Below, piece after piece: positions 32,790-39,982 of a stretch of 64,000 bases of DNA. The notes below the pieces were generated by a model. It saw only the letters and a program-made list of their open reading frames with translations, was not told the DNA's origin and searched no databases. The stretch's first letter is position 1. The number at the start of each line of letters is the position of its first letter. The stretch lies in assembly GCA_007751255.1 (NCBI GenBank), contig CP036296.1:5828001-5892000 (forward strand), given 5' to 3'. The position numbers and the translations under genes are program-made. The stretch is from Engelhardtia mirabilis (GTDB taxonomy: Bacteria > Planctomycetota > UBA1135 > GCA-002686595).

Positions 32790-33419
32790 ATGCCCGCCCC
32801 GCCGACACCAATGGTTGCCGACCGACTCGAAGGAGGCGCCGAGGACCTGTTGCTCGCGCAAAGGGCCCTGGCGTGTGACCTCGAGGCGCAGGAAGCCCTC
32901 GCGATTCGGCTGCGCTGCGTCGCTCGCTTCGTCGCCGAGCGCAACCGGCGCCTTGGATCACCCCTGGGACCGGAGGGAATCGAAGAGGTCTCCCAGACCG
33001 TGGTGCTGCAGGTCTGGAAGCGACTCGATCAGTTTCGGGGCCGGGCCCGGATCGAGACCTGGACCTACGCCTTCTGCCGCAACGAGACCATGAACGCCGC
33101 CCGCCGACTCCAGCGTGAACGCTCGCGCACGTTATCCCTCGCCGCCCTCGAGGGTCCGCTCGAGCCGTCCGTCGCAATGGCCGTTCACCAGGGGGCCGTC
33201 GACCAGGGTCTCGTCGACGACGACATCGAGGCCCTGCTGGCTCACCTGGCCGCACGCGAGGCCCAGGTCGTTCGCCTGCGCCACATCGACGACCGCACCC
33301 TGCCCGAAATCGCCTTGCTCCTGGGCCTCTCGGTCTCCAGCATCAAGACCCACTACTACCGCGGGCTGACCAAGCTCCGGGCCCTGCTCGAACCGATCGA
33401 CAAGGGAGACCGATTGTGA
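32790..33419 (+). CDS. ECF-type RNA polymerase sigma factor
   Basis: The 209-residue product has region 2 (QVWKRLDQFRGRARIETW followed by TYAFCRNE) and region 4 (AREAQVVRLRHIDDRTLPEI, then LGLSVSSIKTHYYRGL), separated by a linker: a two-domain ECF sigma factor. An upstream in-frame ATG at 32769 is possible, but CGAGGT precedes the ATG at 32790. The next gene overlaps by 4 nt and may encode its regulator. It probably directs transcription of envelope genes, perhaps the two divergent secreted proteins. Confidence 0.88.
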   Translation: MPAPPTPMVADRLEGGAEDLLLAQRALACDLEAQEALAIRLRCVARFVAERNRRLGSPLGPEGIEEVSQTVVLQVWKRLDQFRGRARIETWTYAFCRNETMNAARRLQRERSRTLSLAALEGPLEPSVAMAVHQGAVDQGLVDDDIEALLAHLAAREAQVVRLRHIDDRTLPEIALLLGLSVSSIKTHYYRGLTKLRALLEPIDKGDRL

Positions 33420-33976
33420 ACGACGATTCGCATTCAAGCATGGACGAGGAGCTGGTTGCCGAGCTCCTGGACACCGCGCCCGACGACCCGCGTCGGGCCG
33501 CGCTGGCCCGCGCACGCCCGGACTTGTATACGGAGCTCGAGGCCCTCGAGGCGACGGCGGCCGAACTCGATCGCCGCGCGACCGAGCGCTGCGACGACGC
33601 CGCGACGATGGAGGGTTCGGAGTCGACGGTCCACGAACGACGTCTACAGGAATTCGCCCTGCGCGCCATGGCCACTGCGCCGAGGACGGCAGCCGACGTC
33701 GCGCCGTCGGGCCCCGTGGCCGCGTGGGGGACGTTCCGTTGGCCCGCCGCACCGGCAGCGGACGGTTGGGTCCGTCGAGTGCGCGTGTGGGCGGCCGAGC
33801 AGGCGGCCGGTCCCGCGGCGCTCGAGAGCTCGGAGCTGCGCGGAACCACCTGGGCACCCGATGCGAGCGCGCTCGAAGCCCTGCCCGACGCGATCCGCTG
33901 GCGCCTGGTGGAGATCGACCCGGTCAGTGGGCAGGAACGGGTGGTGCACGAGGCAGCGGCGCATCTGGCTCGCTGA
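33416..33976 (+). CDS. Sigma-factor-coupled protein, possible regulator
   Basis: The GTG start lies in the GTGA overlap with the sigma gene stop, so it should be translated from the same message. The 186-residue product is acidic at the front (MDEELVAELLDTAPDDPR) and soluble, with no membrane helix and no zinc-finger HXXXCXXC motif of ZAS anti-sigma factors. The location is that of an anti-sigma factor, but the sequence does not show it. Confidence 0.65.
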   Translation: MNDDSHSSMDEELVAELLDTAPDDPRRAALARARPDLYTELEALEATAAELDRRATERCDDAATMEGSESTVHERRLQEFALRAMATAPRTAADVAPSGPVAAWGTFRWPAAPAADGWVRRVRVWAAEQAAGPAALESSELRGTTWAPDASALEALPDAIRWRLVEIDPVSGQERVVHEAAAHLAR

Positions 33977-34015
33977 GGCGCGGTCGGCGGTGCTTTGACC
34001 GCGACGTCGTCGACC

Positions 34016-36550
34016 TCACGGAGCTTCGACCACGGCCGGCGAGGGTCCGGAGGCGATCCAGTCGACGCGGGTCAGACCGACCAGGTCCGCGCCGACCTTC
34101 GGGACCGGGTCCGCGTCGGCTTTCGCCAGCCACAGGGGCCCCTCGGGGATCAGCAGGTCCAGCCCGCCCTCCGAGTCCGTGGTCAGGCTCCAACGGTACA
34201 CCCTGCCGGTCTCCTCCTGGCGCAGGACGGCGAGGGGTGTGTCGACAGCCGGCGCGCCCCCGTCCCGCTCGACCACGGCCAGGGTGTGCCGCCAGGCGGG
34301 CACGTCGATCCGCACCTGGCTGCGACCCAGGGGTTCGAACTCGAACGTGGCCTGGGAGCGCCAGACCCAGAAGGGATCGAAGCGGCCGTTGACCACCACC
34401 CGATAGCGTCCCGCGGCGATCTCGACCGTGTCACGCCCATCCCCGTCGAGGTCGACCCTCGGTGAGGAGCTCGGGCGCTGCTCGTCGAGCGACTCGAAGT
34501 ACACCTGGGCGCGGGGAGCGGGTTCGCCCCCGATCCGCACCTCGATGTCGACGACCGCCGGCCACCGCGAGCGCAGGTCGAACTCAAACATCACCTCGCC
34601 GGCAGCCGCGACCGGGACGACGCGACGATCCAGGATCTGGCCGCCGTCCTTGTTGAGGATCAGGACGTCGAGGTCACCGACCCCGAAGTCACCCACGTCG
34701 AAACGACCCTGGGCGTCGACCTCCGCCACCAAGATGGCGTCGATGTCGGGATCCAACATGGCCGGATCCATGTCCGGCATCAGGGCCACGGGACCGACCC
34801 AGGCGACGAACCCGTCGAAGTCGGCGCCAGTGGGAGCGAGCAGCCGACCCGTCAGGTGCACGCCTGAAGGGACCTCGACCTCGATCGGGTCCGACTCGGT
34901 CGCGGCCTCGTGTTCGAACTCGACCAGGCCGTGGAGTCCCACTCCGCCCACGGCACGCAGCAGCAGGGGCCCTCCCTGGGCGGTCGGCAGTCGGAAGCCG
35001 CCCTGGTCATCGGTGGTCGTGGTCCCGAGCCGGTGGCGCTCCAGGTGGTCGTGCCCCCACAGGCTCCACCAGTCGACCCGGGGCGAGGTGACCTCGGCCC
35101 GATAGAGCTCCACCGGGACCCCTGGAAGCCCGTCGCCCGCCGCCGATCGCACGGTGCCCACGACGGCCCCGCCCTTCGAGAGCAGAAACTGGACGGGGCG
35201 CTCCTCCCCTGCCGCCAGGTCGTCCACGGGTAGCTGCATGGGCGGGTAGCCCGGTGCTTCCAGGGCCAGGGTGTAGCTCATCGGCACCAGCGATCCGAGG
35301 CGGCCGTCGGCGGGGGGCTCGCCGCCCTTCGTCACCAGCGCGAACTCGCGGGGCCAGAAGTTCACGTCCTCGCAGCGGATGTCGAGCGACCAGTCGTCCA
35401 CCGGCGCGCCCGTCTCCCGGTCGACCACGTCGACGACGATGGCGCAGCTGCCGGTCAGGTGGGCGTCGACGCGTTCGCCCGGTCGCACGCCGCGGCGCTC
35501 CCAGCGCTCGAAGCGCGGGTCGTCGATCACCACCGTGTAGAGCCCCGGCTCGAGGTCGGGGAAGTCGTGGCTCTGGGATCCGAACGTGTGCTCGCAACGC
35601 AGGCGCTCTTCGAGCGCTCCGCCCTCGAGCATCACGTTCTCGGAACCGGGTCTGACGGGATGAATAGGACCCGTGAAGACCACCACGACGATGCGGCTCG
35701 CGTTGTCCGGGCCGTCGTAGACCAGGGTGCAGTCGACCGTCTCGCCGGCGCGGACGACGACGCCGGGCTGCTCGATCCAGTTGGCGATCTCGGAGTAGGC
35801 CGCCACCTCCGCGGCCCCGCCCGGCAGGTCCGTGATCAACCAGGTCTGCGTCCGCGGGTCGTACTCGCCCGAACGCCGCGCGGCCTCGCGATCGCCGAAG
35901 CGCGGCCCGTCGTTCGATCCGTGGACCCGCCAATCGTCGCCTGCGGAGGAACCGTCCGGCCGTTCGATGGACACGCGGATCGAGCCGCCGGCCTCGAGGG
36001 TCACCGTCCCGAGGTCGCGGTCGTCGCCGGGGGGCAGGCTCGACCAGCGCCAGCCGGCGGGCGCGAAGCCGTCCAGGTGGACGCCGAGGGCGAACTGGTA
36101 CGCGCCGGGAGGAACGAAGTCGAGCTCGAAGCGGCCCTCGGCGTCGGTGGTGGTCTCGGGGTCGGACCACTCTGCGGGGAGTCCGAACTCGGCCACGCGC
36201 TCGGGGTTGGATTGCCAGCCGTGCAGGCTGACCGCCGCACCGACGGCCGGCGCGCCGTCCGGGGTCAGGAAGCGGCCTCGCAGGGCGGCCTGCTGCGGAT
36301 CCGGGGACTCGGTTGCTGCAGGTGGCGGGGTCTCGACCCTCGCGCGCGCAGCTTCGACGGACGCCAGGGGTTCGGTACCGGCCGCCGGGCCCTCGATCCT
36401 CGGCGAAGCGAGCGCGACCTCGAGGTCCCGCGCTTCCGTCGCGGGCCGCGCGTCCGGGACGGCCCCTGCATCGCCGCCCGCTGCGGTGACCTTCCAGAGG
36501 ACGACGAGGGCGATCAGCGCGAGGGCGAGGGGCGGGAGGATCCGGCGCAT
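34016..36550 (-). CDS. Membrane-anchored carboxypeptidase-regulatory-like multidomain protein
   Basis: The 844-residue protein has one N-terminal membrane helix (LPPLALALIALVVLWKV) and a long exported part. Repeated segments such as GRFLTPDGAPAVGAAVSLHG, then TTTDAEGRFELDFVPPGAYQF, and GTVRSAAGDGLPGVPVELY with DDQGGFRLP mark carboxypeptidase-regulatory-like (CarboxypepD_reg) beta-sandwich domains. At least three are spread through the chain. It is probably a structural or binding protein of the cell envelope. It converges on the sigma-factor operon with a 39-bp gap. Confidence 0.78.
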   Translation of the reverse strand: MRRILPPLALALIALVVLWKVTAAGGDAGAVPDARPATEARDLEVALASPRIEGPAAGTEPLASVEAARARVETPPPAATESPDPQQAALRGRFLTPDGAPAVGAAVSLHGWQSNPERVAEFGLPAEWSDPETTTDAEGRFELDFVPPGAYQFALGVHLDGFAPAGWRWSSLPPGDDRDLGTVTLEAGGSIRVSIERPDGSSAGDDWRVHGSNDGPRFGDREAARRSGEYDPRTQTWLITDLPGGAAEVAAYSEIANWIEQPGVVVRAGETVDCTLVYDGPDNASRIVVVVFTGPIHPVRPGSENVMLEGGALEERLRCEHTFGSQSHDFPDLEPGLYTVVIDDPRFERWERRGVRPGERVDAHLTGSCAIVVDVVDRETGAPVDDWSLDIRCEDVNFWPREFALVTKGGEPPADGRLGSLVPMSYTLALEAPGYPPMQLPVDDLAAGEERPVQFLLSKGGAVVGTVRSAAGDGLPGVPVELYRAEVTSPRVDWWSLWGHDHLERHRLGTTTTDDQGGFRLPTAQGGPLLLRAVGGVGLHGLVEFEHEAATESDPIEVEVPSGVHLTGRLLAPTGADFDGFVAWVGPVALMPDMDPAMLDPDIDAILVAEVDAQGRFDVGDFGVGDLDVLILNKDGGQILDRRVVPVAAAGEVMFEFDLRSRWPAVVDIEVRIGGEPAPRAQVYFESLDEQRPSSSPRVDLDGDGRDTVEIAAGRYRVVVNGRFDPFWVWRSQATFEFEPLGRSQVRIDVPAWRHTLAVVERDGGAPAVDTPLAVLRQEETGRVYRWSLTTDSEGGLDLLIPEGPLWLAKADADPVPKVGADLVGLTRVDWIASGPSPAVVEAP

Positions 36551-36619
36551 CGTCCGATCATCGGCGCTCCGCCGGCGGGCGTCGGTATCTCGCTCGTCAC
36601 AAAGACTGCGCGAGCGGCA

Positions 36620-37015
36620 TCAGGCCGGACCCAAGAGGTCCCAGCGGTTGCCCCACGGGTCGACGAAGACCGCCACCTGTCCGTAGGCCTCGCGGCGGGG
36701 TTCGGTCGCGAACTCGACGCCAGCGCTCACGAGGCGCCGGTGGCTGGCCTCGAAGTCGTCCACCTGCAGGAAGAGCCCCACGCGGCCGGCGAACTGGTCC
36801 CCCACCGCGCGCTGTTGGCGCTCGCCGTCGGCCTGAGCGAGGAGAATCCCGGTCTGGGCGCCAGGCGGACGCACGACGACCCAGCGCTTGGGCCGTCCGT
36901 CGTTGGTGAGCGACGGCGAGTCCTCGACGAGCTCGAAGCCGAGCGCGCCGGTGTAGAAGGCGATCGCGCGGGCGTAGTCGTCGACGATCACCGCCACGAG
37001 TGCCAGGTGGGTCAT
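36620..37015 (-). CDS. VOC (glyoxalase-fold) family protein
   Basis: The 131-residue product begins MTHLALVAVIVDDYARAIAF, the standard first strand-helix of a VOC domain. It ends with GQVAVFVDPWGNRWDLLG, where the Glu ligand position is Asp/Leu. It resembles the small single-domain glyoxalase/bleomycin-resistance-like group. It is divergent from the Nudix fusion with a 42-bp gap. The substrate is unknown. Confidence 0.85.
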   Translation of the reverse strand: MTHLALVAVIVDDYARAIAFYTGALGFELVEDSPSLTNDGRPKRWVVVRPPGAQTGILLAQADGERQQRAVGDQFAGRVGLFLQVDDFEASHRRLVSAGVEFATEPRREAYGQVAVFVDPWGNRWDLLGPA

Positions 37016-37057
37016 GGCGCGGAGTGTAGCCGTGGCCGGCGTACACTCTGCGCTTCG

Positions 37058-38092
37058 ATGGAGGTCGAGTCAGAAGGAGTCGAGTTGGAACAAGTCCCCA
37101 CCCACGCCGGCGGCGTCGTCGTGCGTCCGACGCTCACAGGTCCGTTGTTTCTGATGGTCAGGTCCCGGTCCAACCCGACCGAGTGGGTGCTCCCCAAGGG
37201 GCACATCGAACGGGTGGCCAGCTGTCGCGAGACGCCGGAGGCCACCGCGCGGCGGGAGGTCGAGGAGGAGACTGGAGTCGTCGCCGAGGTGGTCGCTCCC
37301 GCCGGAGACCTGTGCTACTCGAAGGAAGGCGAAGACGTCGTCTCCCGGATGTTCCTGATGCGCTTCGTCTCCCAAGGGCCGTCGAGCGAGGGCCGCGAGA
37401 CGCGCTGGGCGAGCTTCGAGGACGCGCGCCGCGAGCTGGCCCACCCGGGCGCGGTCCACGTGCTCGAGAGCGCGCGGCTGCTCACGGCACAGCAACCCCA
37501 CGAGGCCCACGACGCCCTGGCCGAGCAGGTACTGATGAAGCAGCTCGACCTCCTGCACGAACGCATGAAGGAGACCTCCGCCACGGCCAACGACTTCCTG
37601 GCGAAGTTCCTCTTCGGTGGCATGATCGCGGTAATCGCCCTGCTCAACGCCGACCTGGTCCTGCTCGATGAGCCGCTCTTCGCGAGGCCGAGCCCCTGGA
37701 TGCTGGTCGCCGTCGGACCGCTGCTGCTGTTGACCGCCGTCTACTTCGGCCTCGTGACCGACCACCTGCAGAGCTACCGCCGCTCCCACCGCAAGCTGAA
37801 GTACAAGTTCGAACTGACCCTCCACAGCCTCCTGCAGCAACCCGGGGTCGTGCCCGAGGAGTACTCGCGCCGGATGGAACTGTCCGTGGGAGCCAAGGCC
37901 CCAGACAAGGACCCCCCCTACCCGGAATCGGGCTCGCGCAGCGAGGTGCTCGACTACCTGGTCGCCCACCACCGCTACAAGCTCACCAAGATCGAGCGCT
38001 GGAACCGCTCGGTCTTCTTCTGGCTCGCGATGGTGCTCGTGCTCCTGACCCTCGCGGTCCGGCTCGTGCCGCTGCTCGGCGGCGCGGCCTGA
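37058..38092 (+). CDS. Nudix hydrolase fused to a membrane domain
   Basis: From the ATG at 37058 the product has 344 residues. Residues about 10-140 are a Nudix domain (WVLPKGHIE and then ARREVEEETGVV). The Nudix box has the Glu-rich REVEEETG helix intact, but four extra residues lie between the Gly and the first Glu (GHIERVASCRE), where Gx5E is usual. Residues about 185-345 hold three membrane helices and a charged central section (DHLQSYRRSHRKLKYKF). It may hydrolyse a nucleoside-diphosphate-linked compound at the membrane. I know of no family with this exact layout. Confidence 0.75.
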   Translation: MEVESEGVELEQVPTHAGGVVVRPTLTGPLFLMVRSRSNPTEWVLPKGHIERVASCRETPEATARREVEEETGVVAEVVAPAGDLCYSKEGEDVVSRMFLMRFVSQGPSSEGRETRWASFEDARRELAHPGAVHVLESARLLTAQQPHEAHDALAEQVLMKQLDLLHERMKETSATANDFLAKFLFGGMIAVIALLNADLVLLDEPLFARPSPWMLVAVGPLLLLTAVYFGLVTDHLQSYRRSHRKLKYKFELTLHSLLQQPGVVPEEYSRRMELSVGAKAPDKDPPYPESGSRSEVLDYLVAHHRYKLTKIERWNRSVFFWLAMVLVLLTLAVRLVPLLGGAA

Positions 38093-38171
38093 AGAGCGGG
38101 GCGGCAACCGGGTGCGGGGTTCGACGCCTTGGCCCAGCGCTGGCAAATGCCCTGGTGTTTCGACACAGGAC

Positions 38172-38197
38172 GTCAAAAAGACCCCCCTCTTTCTGAC
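38172..38197. terminator. Hairpin between convergent genes
   Basis: A 10-bp stem with one mismatch (38172-38181 with 38188-38197) has a loop of six C. It lies between the Nudix fusion stop and the pyruvate kinase stop and may terminate either. Confidence 0.5.
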
Positions 38198-38220
38198 ACG
38201 AGTCCCAGCGGCGGGCCCGA

Positions 38221-38261
38221 GTAGGCGGCGGTTCTGTGCCTGGCACCTGACGTCCGCCTAC
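38221..38261. repeat. Hairpin element with conserved GTGCCTGGCAC loop, copy 2
   Basis: An 8-bp stem (38221-38228 with 38254-38261) encloses a 25-nt loop that matches copy 1 (2769-2793) except at two adjacent bases. The stem outside the shared ggcgg/ccgcc core differs from copy 1 while remaining paired. It ends 4 nt from the pyruvate kinase stop codon. Confidence 0.78.
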
Positions 38262-38265
38262 GCGC

Positions 38266-39729
38266 TCAATGGAACCGCACCCGCTCGCCGATGCGGTGCA
38301 GCTTCATCAGGTTCGTCGTACGCGCCACGCCCGGCGGCACACCGGCTACGAACAGCACCTGCTCGCCGCCGCGCACCAAGCCCTTGTCTTGTAGGAACAG
38401 GCTGGCGTTGAACATCATGTCCTCCAGGTTGCGGTCGCGGCCGTAGAGGATCGGGCGCACGTGGGCCAGCATGGCCATCAGGTTGAGGGTGCGCTGGTGC
38501 GGCGTCAGGGCGATGATCTCGGCGCGGGGGCGGTAGCGCGAGAGCAGGCGCACCGTGTTGCCGGTCTCCGTGAAGGCGATGATCTTGGTCAGGCCCAGGG
38601 CCTCGGCGGCCTCCACCGCCGCCACGGCGATGGCGTTGGAGAAGGTCGGCTCGGAGGCGCGGAACTCGACGCGCGGCAGCTCGTTGTAGCCGTCGCTGGT
38701 CTCGACCGCGTGGGCGATGCGGACCATGGTCTCGATCGCCTCGCGGGGGTACTTGCCGACGGCGGTCTCGGCCGAGAGCATCACCGCGTCGGTGCCGTCG
38801 AGCACGGCGTTGGCCACGTCGGCGACCTCGGCGCGGGTCGGGCGCGAGGAGTGGATCATCGACTCGAGCATCTCGGTCGCGGTGATCACGTAGCGGCCCT
38901 CGCGCAGGGCGCTCTGGATCAGCATCTTCTGCAGCATCGGCAGGCGCTCGAGCTCGGTCTCCACGCCCAGGTCGCCGCGGGCGACCATGATCCCGTCGGA
39001 GGCCTTGATGATCTCCGGCAGGCGCTCGAGGGCGATGGCGCGCTCGATCTTGGCCACCATCTGGGGCTCGGGCGCCAGCTCGCGGATCTTCTCCACGTCC
39101 TCGGCGGAGCCGACGAAGCTGATGCCGATCATGTCGACGCCGCACTGGCGCGCGACCTCGATGTCGGCGATGTCCTTGGGGGTCGGCAGGTCGACGGCCA
39201 GGTCCGTGTCGGGCAGGTTGACGCCCTTGCGGTCGGCGACCACGCCGCCGCGGGTGACCACCGCGCGGATGTGGTCGGCCTCGCAGGCCGTGGCCTCCGC
39301 GGCCACCGCGCCGTCGGCCAGGAGCAGCCGGTGTCCGATCTGCATCGGGCCCAGGAAGCCGTCGAACTTGAAGTAGACCTCGCCCTCCTGGGCCGGGCCC
39401 TCGCCCTGGCGGATGACGATCTCGTCGCCCTCCACGAGCTCCACGGGACCGTTCGCGAACTTGCCCATCCGCAGCTTGGGGCCCTGGATGTCGGCCAGGA
39501 CCGCCACGGCCATGTTCAGGTTGCGGGCGGCCTTGCGGACGACGTCGATCCGGCGGCGGTGCTCCTCGGCCTCACCGTGGCTGAAGTTGATCCGGGCGAC
39601 GTTCATGCCGGCCAAGATCAGCTCCTCGATGCGCCCCTCCGAAGCCGGGCCGATGGTGGCCACGATCTTGGTGTTGGAGTGGGGCGCCTTGGGTCGGCGC
39701 TCCGGGGACGACTGGCTTCGCTCGGGCAT
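38266..39729 (-). CDS. pyk: Pyruvate kinase
   Basis: From the ATG at 39729 the product has 487 residues, normal for the family. It opens with TKIVATIGPASEG and has GMNVARINFSHG (ADP/PEP region) and ADIQGPKLRMG. The active-site signature reads KIERAIALERLPEI with IMVARGDLGVE, and ETAVGKYPREA and the C-terminal allosteric domain follow. It converts PEP and ADP to pyruvate and ATP, the last step of glycolysis. An upstream start would run into the palindrome at 39822 and is rejected. A GTG at 39762 is possible. It appears monocistronic. Confidence 0.93.
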   Translation of the reverse strand: MPERSQSSPERRPKAPHSNTKIVATIGPASEGRIEELILAGMNVARINFSHGEAEEHRRRIDVVRKAARNLNMAVAVLADIQGPKLRMGKFANGPVELVEGDEIVIRQGEGPAQEGEVYFKFDGFLGPMQIGHRLLLADGAVAAEATACEADHIRAVVTRGGVVADRKGVNLPDTDLAVDLPTPKDIADIEVARQCGVDMIGISFVGSAEDVEKIRELAPEPQMVAKIERAIALERLPEIIKASDGIMVARGDLGVETELERLPMLQKMLIQSALREGRYVITATEMLESMIHSSRPTRAEVADVANAVLDGTDAVMLSAETAVGKYPREAIETMVRIAHAVETSDGYNELPRVEFRASEPTFSNAIAVAAVEAAEALGLTKIIAFTETGNTVRLLSRYRPRAEIIALTPHQRTLNLMAMLAHVRPILYGRDRNLEDMMFNASLFLQDKGLVRGGEQVLFVAGVPPGVARTTNLMKLHRIGERVRFH

Positions 39730-39821
39730 CTTCGGGGAGCTCTCGGTCGTGTTCGTGGGCACTGGGCAAGAACGTAGCGACTGGACCGATCGCGCCGCCA
39801 GGCGCAAGGGTCGTACGGTGC

Positions 39822-39980
39822 CGCGGTCGTACGGTGCCGGGATCGTTTGGTCGTACGGTGCCGGGATCATTTGTCCCACCGGCGCCCGAAATCGTTGCGA
39901 TTCGCAACGATTTCGGGCGCCGGTGGGACAAATGATCCCGGCACCGTACGACCAAACGATCCCGGCACCGTACGACCGCG
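39822..39980. repeat. Giant perfect palindrome, family A copy 3
   Basis: Two 79-nt arms pair perfectly around a single T at 39901. Outer to inner: tcgtacggtgccg, a ggatcgtttgg spacer, a second tcgtacggtgccg, ggatcatttgtccca, then a copy-specific inner stem. Its centre ttgcgattcgcaa resembles that of copy 1. A third outer block lies unpaired at 39811. It lies 2 nt from the stop of the gene at 39983 and 92 nt upstream of pyk. Confidence 0.92.
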
Positions 39981-39982
39981 AC

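Noticed and set aside
39730..39879. N-terminal extension of pyruvate kinase starting inside the palindrome
   Set aside because: The added residues are a translation of the palindrome (IPAPYD repeats) and are not part of the enzyme; internal starts fit the family length.
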